Shown here: in pieces, positions 30,748-42,587 of the stretch
Layout: every line of letters starts with the position of its first letter
Position numbering within the stretch: the first letter of the stretch is position 1
Assembly (NCBI RefSeq): GCF_006439335.1
Contig: NZ_SAWY01000007.1
Coordinates: forward strand, 1 to 64,000
Direction of reading: 5' to 3'
Origin: Litorilituus lipolyticus
Lineage (GTDB): Bacteria > Pseudomonadota > Gammaproteobacteria > Enterobacterales > Alteromonadaceae
Length of the DNA: 64,000 bases
The notes under the pieces: generated by a model
Seen by the model: only the letters and a program-made list of their open reading frames with translations
Told to the model about the DNA's origin: nothing
Databases searched by the model: none
Program-made: the position numbers and the translations under genes

Positions 30748-32565
30748 TTACTTAGGCGCTCTGCTTTCACGCTTACGATCACTTTCTTTAAGCGACTTCT
30801 TGCGAATACGAATATTATCAGGAGTCACTTCAACTAATTCGTCATTATCAATAAACTCTAAAGCTTGTTCTAAAGTCATATCAATAGCAGGTGTTAATAC
30901 TTGCGCTTCATCTGAACCTGAAGAACGAACGTTAGTTAATTGCTTACCTTTAAGTACGTTAACCGTTAAATCATTATCTCGGCTATGAATACCAACAATT
31001 TGTCCTTCGTACACTTCAACACCATGACCAATCATCATGCGACCACGAGACTGCAAGTTAAAAATAGCATTTGTTAACGCTTTACCTGTCGCGTTTGCAA
31101 TCATAACACCGTTTAAGCGCTGTCCGATATCGCCGCCCTTGTGAGGCCCGTATTCATAAAAAGTATGGTAAATCAAACCAGAACCTGACGTAATGGTCAT
31201 GAACTCAGTTTGGAAACCGATTAAACCACGGCTTGGCATGATAAAGTCCATACGGATACGACCAGTACCATCTGGTGCCATATCAGTTAATTCTGCTTTA
31301 CGAACGCCCATTTTCTCCATGATAGTACCTTGATGTTGCTCTTCAACATCAATAGTTACTGTTTCATAAGGTTCTTGTAATACACCATCAATTTCACGTT
31401 CAATTACTTCTGGACGAGAAACAGCTAACTCAAAGCCTTCACGTCGCATATTTTCAATTAATATGCCTAAATGTAATTCACCACGACCTGATACTTTAAA
31501 TTTATCTGGATCATCTAACTGCTCAACACGTAAAGCCACGTTATGAACCAATTCTTTTTCTAAGCGATCTTTGATATTACGTGACGTTACAAACTTACCT
31601 TCTTTACCACAAAATGGTGAAGTATTAACTTGGAAAGTCATGTTAATCGTTGGTTCATCAATTGATAAAGCAGGTAAGCTTTCAACTTCATTTGGACAAC
31701 AAATGGTATCTGAAATTTTTAGTTCGCCTAAACCCGTAATAGCAATGATATCACCAGCATGTGCTTCTTCTACTTCGTGACGATCTAGGCCTAAGTAACC
31801 AAATACTTTACCAACTTTGCCGTTATGAATGTTACCTGCGGCACATTGTACTGTAACTTGTTGGTTAGGCTTAACACTACCACGAGTAACTCGACCTACA
31901 CCGATTACACCTAAGTATGAGCTGTAATCAAGTTGAGAGATCTGCATTTGAAAAGAGCCTTCAGGATCAGCATCAGGTGCAGGCACTTCTTCAACAATGG
32001 TTTCAAATAAAGGCGTCATGTCTGAACCAGTTTCACCTTCTTCAAGTGTTGCCCAACCATTAATTGCTGAAGCATAAACCACTTTAAAGTCTAACTGTTC
32101 ATCTGTAGCACCTAAGTTATCAAATAACTCAAAAACTTGGTCCATAACCCAATCAGGACGAGAACCAGGCTTATCAATTTTGTTAATAACAACAATTGGC
32201 TTTAACCCTTGAGCAAAAGCTTTTTGTGTAACGAAGCGCGTTTGCGGCATTGGGCCTTCTTGCGCATCAACAATCAATAATACACAGTCAACCATTGACA
32301 TAACACGCTCAACTTCACCACCAAAATCGGCGTGACCCGGAGTATCTACAATATTAACGCGGTAGTCATTCCAGTTAATCGCTGTATTTTTAGCAAGTAT
32401 GGTAATACCACGCTCTTTTTCGATATCGTTTGAATCCATAACACGTTCGTCATGATCTGAACGCTCACCCAACGTACCTGATTGCTCTAGTAGTTTATCT
32501 ACTAAAGTCGTTTTACCATGGTCAACATGGGCGATGATTGCAATATTTCTTAACTTATCTAACAC
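30748..32565 (-). CDS. typA: Ribosome-associated GTPase TypA/BipA
   Basis: This 605-residue translational GTPase acts in 50S assembly at low temperature and under stress. The G motifs are [10 protein letters not shown] (P-loop, 13-22), the switch with ERGITI, DTPGH (near 77) and NKID (near 131). EF-G-like domains III and V and the BipA-specific C-terminal domain follow. It is full length and monocistronic, with a GC-rich discriminator promoter. Confidence 0.97.
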   Translation of the reverse strand: MLDKLRNIAIIAHVDHGKTTLVDKLLEQSGTLGERSDHDERVMDSNDIEKERGITILAKNTAINWNDYRVNIVDTPGHADFGGEVERVMSMVDCVLLIVDAQEGPMPQTRFVTQKAFAQGLKPIVVINKIDKPGSRPDWVMDQVFELFDNLGATDEQLDFKVVYASAINGWATLEEGETGSDMTPLFETIVEEVPAPDADPEGSFQMQISQLDYSSYLGVIGVGRVTRGSVKPNQQVTVQCAAGNIHNGKVGKVFGYLGLDRHEVEEAHAGDIIAITGLGELKISDTICCPNEVESLPALSIDEPTINMTFQVNTSPFCGKEGKFVTSRNIKDRLEKELVHNVALRVEQLDDPDKFKVSGRGELHLGILIENMRREGFELAVSRPEVIEREIDGVLQEPYETVTIDVEEQHQGTIMEKMGVRKAELTDMAPDGTGRIRMDFIMPSRGLIGFQTEFMTITSGSGLIYHTFYEYGPHKGGDIGQRLNGVMIANATGKALTNAIFNLQSRGRMMIGHGVEVYEGQIVGIHSRDNDLTVNVLKGKQLTNVRSSGSDEAQVLTPAIDMTLEQALEFIDNDELVEVTPDNIRIRKKSLKESDRKRESRAPK

Positions 32566-32641
32566 AGGCGTTACTCGCTGTTACTATCATGTATGTGCTA
32601 CATAAGTAGCAAAATATGAATGGGACTATAATTGGGCGCGC

Positions 32642-32647
32642 ATTATA
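32642..32647 (-). promoter_or_regulatory. Putative typA promoter -10 box
   Basis: A minus-strand TATAAT followed by GCGCGCC lies about 77 bases before typA. The GC-rich discriminator is like that of the spc promoter in this window. No convincing -35 is seen. Confidence 0.5.
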
Positions 32648-32710
32648 CAGGAACTTTGCTTATAAATAAATCACTAAAGGGTTTTAGCGAAGTTTAAAAA
32701 ATTTAGAGGG

Positions 32711-32737
32711 AAGATGGTGAAGTATATTCACCATCTT
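32711..32737 (-). terminator. Hairpin after S10 peptidase gene
   Basis: A perfect 11-base-pair stem (AAGATGGTGAA with TTCACCATCTT) lies about 45 bases after the peptidase stop. The T run on the minus strand starts only some nine bases later, so it is a weaker candidate. Confidence 0.5.
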
Positions 32738-32780
32738 TGATTGGTACGAGTTTAGCTCAAATTAGGGTATGCAATTTAAT

Positions 32781-34301
32781 TTAGTATTTTGCCGCTTGAT
32801 TAGCTGTAGGTAAACTCTGCTGGATAAAGTCACGAATATCTTGATTTGCTTCTTGTAAATCTTGGCGACGCAAATACATCATATGTCCACTTTCATAACC
32901 TTTAAAAGATAGGCGATCTTTCATTAAGCCACTTGGGTCAAGTTGCCACATTGTGTACTTAGCATCGAAATAATTCGTTGCACCATCAAAATACCCAGAC
33001 TGAAGCATGACATTCAAATAAGGGTTTTGCGCCATAGCTAAACGTAAATTTTGACCCGTTTTATTTTTAGTTCTATCCCAAGGGTGAACATTACCAAACA
33101 TATTGTATTTTAAATCTGTGACGTAATTTAGCTCTTCACGAAGATAATAATTAATAGCAGGAGTAAAACTATGAAGCCAAGAAGTAAGTTCAGCATTGTA
33201 ATCTGGTCGTGAGCCCGACACTTTTTCATCTATGCCTAAATAACGAGAATCTAAACGACCAACAGTAAATTTTCTACTTCTTAACAATTCTTTCCAAAAA
33301 TAACTGTTTTCAATATCCAAGTTATTATTCAATACTTCATCAACAGAAAGGCCAGAGTATTTAGCAACTTTTTTTGCAATATCCTGTTTTTCTTCATCAC
33401 CAATAAAACCACCTTTCGCTAGTGCAGGTAAGTATTCATTCACGGTAAATGGTTCAACTTGGGCCAGCAAGTCGTTTAATGTTAGTTGCTGTAAATCTTC
33501 AGGCAAAGCTTTGTGATACCAAGCAGTCGCTGCAAAGTACGGTAATCTATTTGCCGCTTTTACTGGGCCTTCACGTTTAATACCAATATCTGTTGGTGAA
33601 ACTAAAATTACGCCATTAACATACATCCACTGTCTACGTTGAAGCTCAAGTGCTAAACCTGAAACGCGAGTTGTACCATAGCTTTCACCGATTAAATATT
33701 TTGGAGAACGCCAGCGGTTGTTTCGAGTTACAAAAGTAGAAATCCAGTCCGCTAAATACTTTACATCAGCATTCACACCGAAAAACATTTTCTTTTGCTG
33801 TTCTTTACTTGGCATTTTGCCTTCTTTATCAGGAAGAACTCTTGAATAACCAGTATTAACAGGATTAACAAAAACAATATCTGCTACGTCTAAAATAGAA
33901 TAAGGATTAGATTTAACACCATAAGGCTGCAGCGGATAGCCTTCATCATCAACATTCAATACTTTCGGACCAGTGTACGCGACGTGCATCCATACTGAAG
34001 CAGAGCCTGGGCCACCATTAAATGAAATAAGTAAAGGACGCTTGGTATTATTGTCTATGTCAGTACGTTGGTAATAAGTATAAAACAAGCTTGCCGTTGG
34101 TGTACCCTCTTCATCCCACACAGGTTGAGTACCTGTTGTTGCGGTGTACTTTATTTTTTTACCATTTATTTTAGTACTGTGTTTTGACGTTTGTTTACTG
34201 TCAATAATCGGCTTGCGCTCATAACTTTCTTCTGCCATGGCAAAGAATGAGACACAGACAGCATATACTATGACAACCAGTTTTCTTGCTTTATATTTCA
34301 T
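32781..34301 (-). CDS. Serine carboxypeptidase-like S10 family peptidase
   Basis: This 506-residue exported protein has a signal peptide (about 1-23, ending FFAMA). The S10 signatures are FNGGPGSASVWMH (oxyanion hole, near 93), LIGESYGTTR (nucleophile Ser, near 202), an Asp in SGYFDGATNY and the His of GYESGHMMYLR (near 471). It should cleave C-terminal residues of peptides in the periplasm. It lies 24 bases after the methyltransferase-like gene on the same strand. Confidence 0.88.
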   Translation of the reverse strand: MKYKARKLVVIVYAVCVSFFAMAEESYERKPIIDSKQTSKHSTKINGKKIKYTATTGTQPVWDEEGTPTASLFYTYYQRTDIDNNTKRPLLISFNGGPGSASVWMHVAYTGPKVLNVDDEGYPLQPYGVKSNPYSILDVADIVFVNPVNTGYSRVLPDKEGKMPSKEQQKKMFFGVNADVKYLADWISTFVTRNNRWRSPKYLIGESYGTTRVSGLALELQRRQWMYVNGVILVSPTDIGIKREGPVKAANRLPYFAATAWYHKALPEDLQQLTLNDLLAQVEPFTVNEYLPALAKGGFIGDEEKQDIAKKVAKYSGLSVDEVLNNNLDIENSYFWKELLRSRKFTVGRLDSRYLGIDEKVSGSRPDYNAELTSWLHSFTPAINYYLREELNYVTDLKYNMFGNVHPWDRTKNKTGQNLRLAMAQNPYLNVMLQSGYFDGATNYFDAKYTMWQLDPSGLMKDRLSFKGYESGHMMYLRRQDLQEANQDIRDFIQQSLPTANQAAKY

Positions 34302-34325
34302 CTAAAACCCTTTAATAAAAACGTG

Positions 34326-35060
34326 TTATTTTTTTTCAAATAACAAAATAAATCGATCAGTTTTACGGCGAATCTCTTTTGCAAAAGGCGAAATTAACCT
34401 GTCATCCTTTAAGTTTGCCAATAAATCACTTTGTTTAATTAGTTTAAAGCCCTTTTGTGCTAATTCTTTTTTGACATATTCCACATCAATTCGATGGCCT
34501 TGCTGAGAATACTTAGTACCGCTGCCATGCTTGGCAGAATGGTCTATAACCAGCAACTTACCGCCGACTTTCAATCCGTGATGCAATTGTTCAAGAAAGC
34601 TATCTTTATCAATATCCCAGCCTTTAGTTTTATGATACAAATCATGATAACCAAGCACAAAAAATACCGCATCAAATTGCTCATTCTTCAACTCAAGGTT
34701 TTTCGTTTCTTTATCCCATCGTACAACGTTACTCAAACGATTCGATGCTAACCTTGTCGTAAGCTCTTTCTCCACATACGGCATATAGGCTTGGTTATTA
34801 TGCAAATATACCTTACCGCTTTCACCAACTTCTTTGCTTAGTAATTCGCTGTAATATCCCCCTCCGCCAAGAACATCAAGCACCTCCATCCCTTGAGTAA
34901 TGCCAACCATTTTTACAATAGCAGGCCCCTGACTTAACGGATCTCGAGCTATATCTCGTTCAGAACGCCCTGCTTGATCTGTCTGATTACCGTGTGCAAT
35001 AGCCAACCCTGCAACAAGGTAGAAGCCAACAATAGAGCTTATAATTTTTACACAAGACAT
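34326..35060 (-). CDS. Exported class I SAM methyltransferase-like protein
   Basis: This 244-residue protein has the Rossmann methyltransferase pattern: motif I LDVLGGGGYYSELL (near 62), an Asp-containing post-I region and DAVFFVLGYHDLYH (near 127). It begins with a signal-peptide-like segment (SSIVGFYLVAGLAIAHG), which is odd because SAM is cytoplasmic. Families of such exported predicted methyltransferases exist (COG4798 type), with no settled role. It forms an operon with the S10 peptidase gene. Confidence 0.75.
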   Translation of the reverse strand: MSCVKIISSIVGFYLVAGLAIAHGNQTDQAGRSERDIARDPLSQGPAIVKMVGITQGMEVLDVLGGGGYYSELLSKEVGESGKVYLHNNQAYMPYVEKELTTRLASNRLSNVVRWDKETKNLELKNEQFDAVFFVLGYHDLYHKTKGWDIDKDSFLEQLHHGLKVGGKLLVIDHSAKHGSGTKYSQQGHRIDVEYVKKELAQKGFKLIKQSDLLANLKDDRLISPFAKEIRRKTDRFILLFEKK

Positions 35061-35226
35061 CTTTATTCCTTATAAAATTATTAAACGTGATCAAAACAAA
35101 TATCACTAAGCATAGATGACAAACTACTTGCTTACGTGGCTAGATTATACCGTTAATCGATGAATTGAAGATTTATTGAGATAAATAGAGCTTTGTCGAT
35201 AAGTTAACAGCACAATTTTTTTAAGC

Positions 35227-35258
35227 AAAAAAAAGCCGTAACTTTCGTTACGGCTTTT
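35227..35258 (-). terminator. Intrinsic terminator after norB
   Basis: The stem AAGCCGTAAC-GAAA-GTTACGGCTT on the minus strand is followed by eight T and lies about 25 bases after the norB stop. Confidence 0.92.
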
Positions 35259-35282
35259 CAACATATTTACGTTATGAATAAA

Positions 35283-37119
<1,837 letters not shown>

Positions 37120-37201
37120 GGTGTTTTTCCTTAATGAAATAATTCATGCAATAAGTATTAAAAAGCAAACTGATAATAGCTTGCTTAACGGGGGGGACAT
37201 C

Positions 37202-37215
37202 TTGACTGAAATCAA
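37202..37215 (-). promoter_or_regulatory. FNR/Dnr-type box upstream of norCB
   Basis: TTGACTGAAATCAA matches TTGAC/T-N4-A/GTCAA, the site of FNR and of the NO-responsive Dnr/NNR proteins. It lies in the 361-base gap between the cupredoxin gene and norC, about 83 bases from the norC start. The rest of that gap is AT-rich and I see no gene in it. Confidence 0.6.
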
Positions 37216-37480
37216 GTTTCTTAAAATATGTAAAAAAATGTTGCTTAAAAATAGTGATCCTTGCGCTACATCAAACAATAGTAGATTAATAAAAAAATTA
37301 AAATGCCCTTAACCACTCAATTTATAAGGATATTTCGGTTAAATATTCAACTAAACATGTATTAAATTGTTATTCTCCTTTCCTCACAACAATCACATCT
37401 AGTCTAAATTTAGCAGAAACTCATCACTTTGCTGCTCTCATTTATAAGTAAAAACACATCACTTTTATGACGTCATAGAA

Positions 37481-37801
37481 TTAGGGCTGTTTAACGGTTA
37501 CAACTCCAGTCATTTTTGGGTGAGGCCCACATTCATAAGGAAACTTTCCTGCTTCATCAAAAGTACGTTGATAACTTTCATCAGGGAAAAAGTAGTCAGG
37601 CTCTTCTGCATCGAGCGACTTAAACCAAACATTATGGTATTGACGTTTTTCGATATTTTTCCAAATAACCGTGTCCCCTGCTTCAATGGTAATTTCAGCA
37701 GGAATAAATTTCTTCTTATAGATTTCAACCACCACTTCTTTGGCAAAGCTTGGCATTGAGAATAGTAAACCTGTCGCGAGTATCGCACTGATCATTTTCA
37801 T
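37481..37801 (-). CDS. Periplasmic cupredoxin (plastocyanin/azurin-like)
   Basis: From ATG 37801 this protein has 106 residues with a signal peptide (MISAILATGLLFSMPSFAKE). Type 1 copper ligands are visible: His in RQYHNVWF (near 54) and Cys, His and Met in CGPHPKMTG (near 91-97). It is probably an electron carrier. AGGA lies six bases before the start; longer starts lack a site. Position between the NapH-like gene and norC suggests it may donate electrons to NO reductase. Confidence 0.85.
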   Translation of the reverse strand: MKMISAILATGLLFSMPSFAKEVVVEIYKKKFIPAEITIEAGDTVIWKNIEKRQYHNVWFKSLDAEEPDYFFPDESYQRTFDEAGKFPYECGPHPKMTGVVTVKQP

Positions 37802-37868
37802 AAACATTCCTGTTAGAAAAATTAAAGAGTTACTCATCATAGATAATGAGTCCGTTTTTGCAATAAGG

Positions 37869-38807
37869 TTATTTAATTTCTTTTATATCAATTTCATCAA
37901 TTTTGTACTTGCTCGCTGGGCGATCAACTTCTTTAGCCTCTTCCCCGCTAACCCATGACAATAAACCACCTTCAGGATTATCTTTTTGCACTTGATTACA
38001 CGCAGAAACACATTGAACGCATTGTGTGCAAGTAAACTTTGCCCGCTTCATATTTCGTGTTGGTAAACGCATTGGGCATGCTTGATCACATGGCTTATGC
38101 TCATGATAGTTAATACAATCTCGACAGGCTTTGGCACGAGCTCTATCAAACTTGATCACCATCGCTTTATTATTCGCCATCCAAATTAAGCTTTGGAACA
38201 AACCTAAAGCACAACCATATTTACAGAATAAATGACGCGCAAAAATAAAATCGGCACTAAAGACAAAAGTAGCGACACAAATAAATAGTGACGTACCAAA
38301 GCCTAAATTGAAATTAACAATGCCTGAAAGTACTTCGGTAGGGTTAACTAAATAGGTGACTAAAGCAACCGCCCAGAGGAAAGCCATAGCAACAGCAGCA
38401 ATACCGACGATAATTCTTGGTAGCAATTTCTTGTTAGTAATAGAGGCTTTTTCCCAAATAGTCACTCGGTTTAATTGCTTAAGCATTAAGTCGTTTACTA
38501 GCTCAACAACAGAGAAATGCGGGCATAACCAACCACAGTAAATCCTGCCAAATTTCCATATTAAATAACCGGTAATTGCCACAAAAGCCATACCCGGTAT
38601 AAGAACTCTTGAGAATATCTTGATTGCAGCATCAACACTATCACCTCCTCCATAGAGAATAGAGTCAATGCTGATAGTCCAAGCATGGCCAAACAAGATG
38701 ATGTGACCTAAATCCACATCATATCGAAAAATATCTAATAGTGGTGCGAGTAAAAATAGAGCGAAAAAGCCTATTTTACTGCTAATGCGTGCAGCTTGAA
38801 GCGCCAT
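37869..38807 (-). CDS. NapH/CcoG-like polyferredoxin membrane protein
   Basis: This 312-residue protein has four or five membrane helices, the family motif YCGWLCPHFSVVE (near 91-103), and two C-terminal 4Fe-4S clusters (CRDCINYHEHKPCDQACP near 228 and CTQCVQCVSACN near 260). Relatives are NapH, NosR C-termini and CcoG, which move electrons or reduce copper. It precedes the cupredoxin gene by 68 bases, suggesting a shared electron-transfer or copper-handling job. Confidence 0.82.
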   Translation of the reverse strand: MALQAARISSKIGFFALFLLAPLLDIFRYDVDLGHIILFGHAWTISIDSILYGGGDSVDAAIKIFSRVLIPGMAFVAITGYLIWKFGRIYCGWLCPHFSVVELVNDLMLKQLNRVTIWEKASITNKKLLPRIIVGIAAVAMAFLWAVALVTYLVNPTEVLSGIVNFNLGFGTSLFICVATFVFSADFIFARHLFCKYGCALGLFQSLIWMANNKAMVIKFDRARAKACRDCINYHEHKPCDQACPMRLPTRNMKRAKFTCTQCVQCVSACNQVQKDNPEGGLLSWVSGEEAKEVDRPASKYKIDEIDIKEIK

Positions 38808-38867
38808 ATAAAGTCAAAAAAAAATTATTCATAGTAGAAATTATAAACGACTATTGAATTATGGGCT

Positions 38868-38881
38868 TTAATCTAGATCAG
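38868..38881. promoter_or_regulatory. Weak FNR-like box upstream of the NapH-like gene
   Basis: TTAATCTAGATCAG matches TTGAT-N4-ATCAA with two mismatches. It lies about 60 bases before the start of the minus-strand NapH-like gene and about 105 bases before the lipoprotein gene on the plus strand. Confidence 0.3.
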
Positions 38882-38986
38882 ACTCAATAACATTAGCGAG
38901 CAATACGTACAACTTCAGCTGACTTTATTACATTTTTCACACAAAGTTAGTCTTGTGAATTTCGAGTAACAGAATAAGCTTAACTC

Positions 38987-40420
38987 ATGATGAAAACATT
39001 TTACGCTTACCTTGCATCATTATTTGTTGCATTAACTCTGTCAGGTTGTACTTCTAGCCATTTCTCTGATTTGTTTTCAAGTTATCATCAGCAAATGCAA
39101 AAAGTAAAACACGCTCAGCAACAAGGTCATTATGTTCAGGCACTAAGCTTGTTACCGGAAAAATATGATTTTGACACAAATTACAATTTGCACTTACTTG
39201 AGAAAGGGCGCTTAAGCTATTTGTCAAAAGAGTATCTAGTCAGTGAGAAAGACTTTGAGCAAGCCTATCAACTGATTCAAAAAGAAAATAACAAAGCAAA
39301 ATATCAGCTCAGCAAAGGAGTGGAAAATGCACAAGCAATCATCAGTAACGATAATGCCACTCGCTATGATGTACCTGCTTATGAGCAGAGTATGTTGCAT
39401 AGTTATCAATCGTTAAACTACCTAAACCAACACAACCTTTCTGCAGCGCTCGTTGAAGTAAGGCGAGCTAATTTAGTACAAGAAAATGCCTTAAAGAACA
39501 ACAAGAATGAATTGTACCAATATCAACAACAGTTACAGCAACAAGGCGTCACTCAGCAACACTGGGCTAATAGTTTTCCCTCAATGGATAATGCTATTGG
39601 CAATATTAAAAACGGTTTTCAAAATGCATTCACCTTTTACTTATCCGCCTTACTTTATGAGGCAGCAGGACAAAGTAATGATGCCTACATTGATTATAAA
39701 AAAGCCTTAGAGATCACACCAGAAAATCAATTTATTCAACAAGATGTCTGGCGTTTAGCAAATCAACTACAAATGTCGAACGATGTAGCTCTAATGAAAG
39801 CACGCTTTTCCCCTACTCCCTTACTGCGTCAAAAGGCGATATCTGAAAAAACAGGGCAAATTGTAGTTATATTTGAACGTGGCATCGTCAATAATAAAAC
39901 TGAGTTTTCTTTAAACTTACCAATATATACCAGCCATCACGACATGCGCTTTTATAGTGTGGCCATTCCCACTTATCAAAATGTGCTCACGCATTATTCA
40001 CCTGCAGCTGTATCCTTTAAAGAACAGCGCTATTTGGCACAAGAGCTTGTTCGCATACAATCTCTTGCCGCTAAGCAACTAAAAGATGATATGCCCATTA
40101 TTGTCGCACGCCAAATAGCACGACTTATTACTAAAGAAGAAATTCGCCAACAGCTAAGTCGAAAAAATGGTGATGTGGGTAATATTCTCGCTAGTCTTTA
40201 TAACATAGCAACAGAGCATGCTGACACTCGCAGTTGGAGTACGTTGCCCGATAGTATATCCATCAGTCAGCTCTCTGTACCTACGGGTAAACAAACTATT
40301 GCTATACACATTAACGGCGTTACCAAAGAAGTACCCGTATTAGTGAAAGCCAATAGAAAAACCTTAATAACGATGACGGCAATCGGTCACAACACTGATT
40401 ACCAAATCATTAATTTATAA
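38987..40420 (+). CDS. COG3014-type lipoprotein with TPR-like repeats
   Basis: This 477-residue lipoprotein has the lipobox LSGC (near 20). Residues 30-280 form helical repeats (AQQQGHYVQALSLL, YLSALLYEAAGQSNDAYIDYKKALEI). A beta-rich C-terminal part follows. It matches a family of unknown role that lies with ycfL and lpoB in Vibrio and relatives, and is 15 bases upstream of ycfL here. Confidence 0.8.
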   Translation: MMKTFYAYLASLFVALTLSGCTSSHFSDLFSSYHQQMQKVKHAQQQGHYVQALSLLPEKYDFDTNYNLHLLEKGRLSYLSKEYLVSEKDFEQAYQLIQKENNKAKYQLSKGVENAQAIISNDNATRYDVPAYEQSMLHSYQSLNYLNQHNLSAALVEVRRANLVQENALKNNKNELYQYQQQLQQQGVTQQHWANSFPSMDNAIGNIKNGFQNAFTFYLSALLYEAAGQSNDAYIDYKKALEITPENQFIQQDVWRLANQLQMSNDVALMKARFSPTPLLRQKAISEKTGQIVVIFERGIVNNKTEFSLNLPIYTSHHDMRFYSVAIPTYQNVLTHYSPAAVSFKEQRYLAQELVRIQSLAAKQLKDDMPIIVARQIARLITKEEIRQQLSRKNGDVGNILASLYNIATEHADTRSWSTLPDSISISQLSVPTGKQTIAIHINGVTKEVPVLVKANRKTLITMTAIGHNTDYQIINL

Positions 40421-40435
40421 CGTAAAGGAGTTAAC

Positions 40436-40879
40436 ATGTTTAGGCCAAGTATTTACCACTTCTTAGCAGTAGTTATTACTTTAATTATAACTGGCTGTAA
40501 AAATGTTCCACCAGTTACTTCAGGCATAGGTTCTGACGAATTATCTTCAGAGCAAAACTTTAGTCAACACTTAAAAGTTGATAACGAAAAGCTATCCTCA
40601 CAACTGACTATCAGCGATATAAAAACAAGGACACGAAACGAATTACTTGAAGTGAATTTACAGCTCACCAGTCATTATCAAAAATCATTACAATTGCAAT
40701 ACCACTTTAATTGGTTTGATAAAGACGGTTTTGCTGTTGAAGCAAGAAAAACGCCATGGCAGCCACTTGAACTTCACGGTATGCAAACAACAGCAGTTAA
40801 AGGCCTAGCGCCTACCCTAGAAGCTGTATCATTTAACCTTTATGTGCGAGAAGTGCCAGAAAAAGCCTTTAAGTTTTAA
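40436..40879 (+). CDS. YcfL family lipoprotein
   Basis: This 147-residue lipoprotein has the lipobox ITGC (near 20) and the DUF1425/YcfL core (LLEVNLQLTSHYQKSLQLQYHFNWFDKDGF). In E. coli ycfL lies directly before lpoB, as here. An AAGGAG site precedes the start. Function unknown. Confidence 0.85.
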   Translation: MFRPSIYHFLAVVITLIITGCKNVPPVTSGIGSDELSSEQNFSQHLKVDNEKLSSQLTISDIKTRTRNELLEVNLQLTSHYQKSLQLQYHFNWFDKDGFAVEARKTPWQPLELHGMQTTAVKGLAPTLEAVSFNLYVREVPEKAFKF

Positions 40880-40934
40880 TTGCCAAATTACAGTAAACAC
40901 ATTATCGAATATTACGAAATACAAGGATTATATT

Positions 40935-41537
40935 ATGAATAAATTAATTGCCTTCAGTACCATAGCGCTTACTTTAACCGTTACTACCGCTTGTACTAAT
41001 AAGTCAGTTATCCGCTATGGCGATGCCACAGCTGTTGAAACAACGGATATTAATTTTGCTTCAACAGACTTGCAGAAAGTTGCAAGCCAAATGACCGATT
41101 CATTACTGGTATCTCCCGTTGTCGGCACATTAACCGCAAACACTCGCCCGGTGATATTTGTTGAGGGAATTAAAAATAAAACCAGTGAGCATATTGATAC
41201 CGAGTCAATTACCGATTCTATTTCGACTAAATTATTGCGTTCAGGAAAGTTTCGTTTTGTTGATATGGGCAGAGTGACCGCTGCACGAGAGCAAATACAA
41301 TTTCAGCAAACTGGCGGCATGGTTGATACAAATAAAGCGGTTCAGTTTGGTCAACAAATAGGTGCTCAATACATGCTATACGGTAATTTAGCGAGTATAG
41401 TAAAATCAAATAAAGACCAGTCAGATGTCTACTATAAATTTACAATGCGATTAATGGATTTACAAAGTGGCTTAGTTGAATGGGCTGATGAAACAGAAAT
41501 TAGAAAAACCAAGCAGAAAGAGTTTGTTAGTTGGTAA
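40935..41537 (+). CDS. lpoB: Penicillin-binding protein activator LpoB-like lipoprotein
   Basis: From ATG 40935 this is a 200-residue lipoprotein (lipobox TTAC near 17). LpoB in the outer membrane reaches through the periplasm to activate PBP1b. The globular domain segments VIFVEGIKNKTSEHIDTESITDSI and AQYMLYGNL are typical. The long Pro-rich linker of E. coli LpoB is absent, so its reach would be shorter. ACAAGGATT precedes the ATG. Confidence 0.85.
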   Translation: MNKLIAFSTIALTLTVTTACTNKSVIRYGDATAVETTDINFASTDLQKVASQMTDSLLVSPVVGTLTANTRPVIFVEGIKNKTSEHIDTESITDSISTKLLRSGKFRFVDMGRVTAAREQIQFQQTGGMVDTNKAVQFGQQIGAQYMLYGNLASIVKSNKDQSDVYYKFTMRLMDLQSGLVEWADETEIRKTKQKEFVSW

Positions 41538-41566
41538 ACACTTACACTTGATAAAAGGCATTAAAC

Positions 41567-42025
41567 ATGAATAAAGTACTCTACTTATTATTACTCTTGT
41601 TTAGCTTCAATGTGATGGCTGATTATGATCGTAATAAAGCTGTGCCTGTAGAAAAGGTGCTCTTTGGTCAAGTTGAGTCAGTAAGACACATTAGCCAAGA
41701 AGAGTTAGTCAAAGATCAACATAACGGCTGGCATGTATTTGGTGGCGCTTTAATTGGGGGCGCTATTGGTCACCAATTTGGCGGTGGCAGTGGTCAAGAT
41801 ATTGCTACCGTTTTGGGTGCCTTAATTGGTGCCTCTGTTGCAAACAACAAAAACAACAAGCAAAAGCGTAAGATTATTCAGCTCGTTGAACTAATGATCA
41901 CCACCGAAAAGAACACTTTCATGGTGATTCAAGATTTGGATAAAAACATGCTTTTTCAGGCAAAAGACAAGGTAAGAATGGTATACCTGACGGATGGAAC
42001 CGTAAGAGTTGATAAGCAGCAATAA
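41567..42025 (+). CDS. Exported glycine-zipper protein
   Basis: This 152-residue protein has a signal peptide (MNKVLYLLLLLFSFNVMA) and a glycine zipper (GGALIGGAIGHQFGGG to VLGALIGASVA, about 58-90) like the 17-kDa antigen/2TM family, which inserts in the outer membrane. It follows lpoB by 29 bases. Confidence 0.75.
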   Translation: MNKVLYLLLLLFSFNVMADYDRNKAVPVEKVLFGQVESVRHISQEELVKDQHNGWHVFGGALIGGAIGHQFGGGSGQDIATVLGALIGASVANNKNNKQKRKIIQLVELMITTEKNTFMVIQDLDKNMLFQAKDKVRMVYLTDGTVRVDKQQ

Positions 42026-42026
42026 C

Positions 42027-42482
42027 ATGGCTAGTAATGAACTTTTATCTGAATCTAAAGTCGTAATTTGTGCTGATAAATCCGAAAAGAAGGCCGTATT
42101 GCGTTTTTATAAAAGCAATCAGTTTTCTACTCGCTTAAAAGGTTTTGATAGCATTTACACCATTAAAAAGAATAGCCGGATTATTGCCAGTACAATTGTT
42201 TCTAAAATCACTAAAAACAACACACAATGCTTATTGCATGGCTTAGTTGTTGAGTCTAATTATCAAAAGCAAGGCTTGGCCAAACTCCTACTCAACACAT
42301 GCAAAGCAAACCATCACTCAATTGTGTTATTTGCCTCAGAAGATTTAACAAGTTTTTATCAAAAGCAGGGATTTAACTTAATACCTTCTTTAGCAATACA
42401 AGGTGCTCTCACCCCAGAGTTACTGTCGAGATACTTAAGATATAAGACAAAACAATCATCACTCTGTGCCTTTATAATTTAA
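42027..42482 (+). CDS. GNAT family N-acetyltransferase
   Basis: From ATG 42027, one base after the previous stop, this gives 151 residues. The acetyl-CoA loop is LVVESNYQKQGLAKLLL (near 71-87), with the later SFYQKQGFNLI. The substrate is not predictable. It seems translationally linked to the glycine-zipper gene. Confidence 0.75.
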   Translation: MASNELLSESKVVICADKSEKKAVLRFYKSNQFSTRLKGFDSIYTIKKNSRIIASTIVSKITKNNTQCLLHGLVVESNYQKQGLAKLLLNTCKANHHSIVLFASEDLTSFYQKQGFNLIPSLAIQGALTPELLSRYLRYKTKQSSLCAFII

Positions 42483-42587
42483 AGGCACCTTCTGCAAAAT
42501 GCAGTTCATATTAAATAATCTTTAAATTGTTCATTGCTCAAAAATACTACTAAACTGATATGTAGACTTAGCAACACAATCTTTGTT

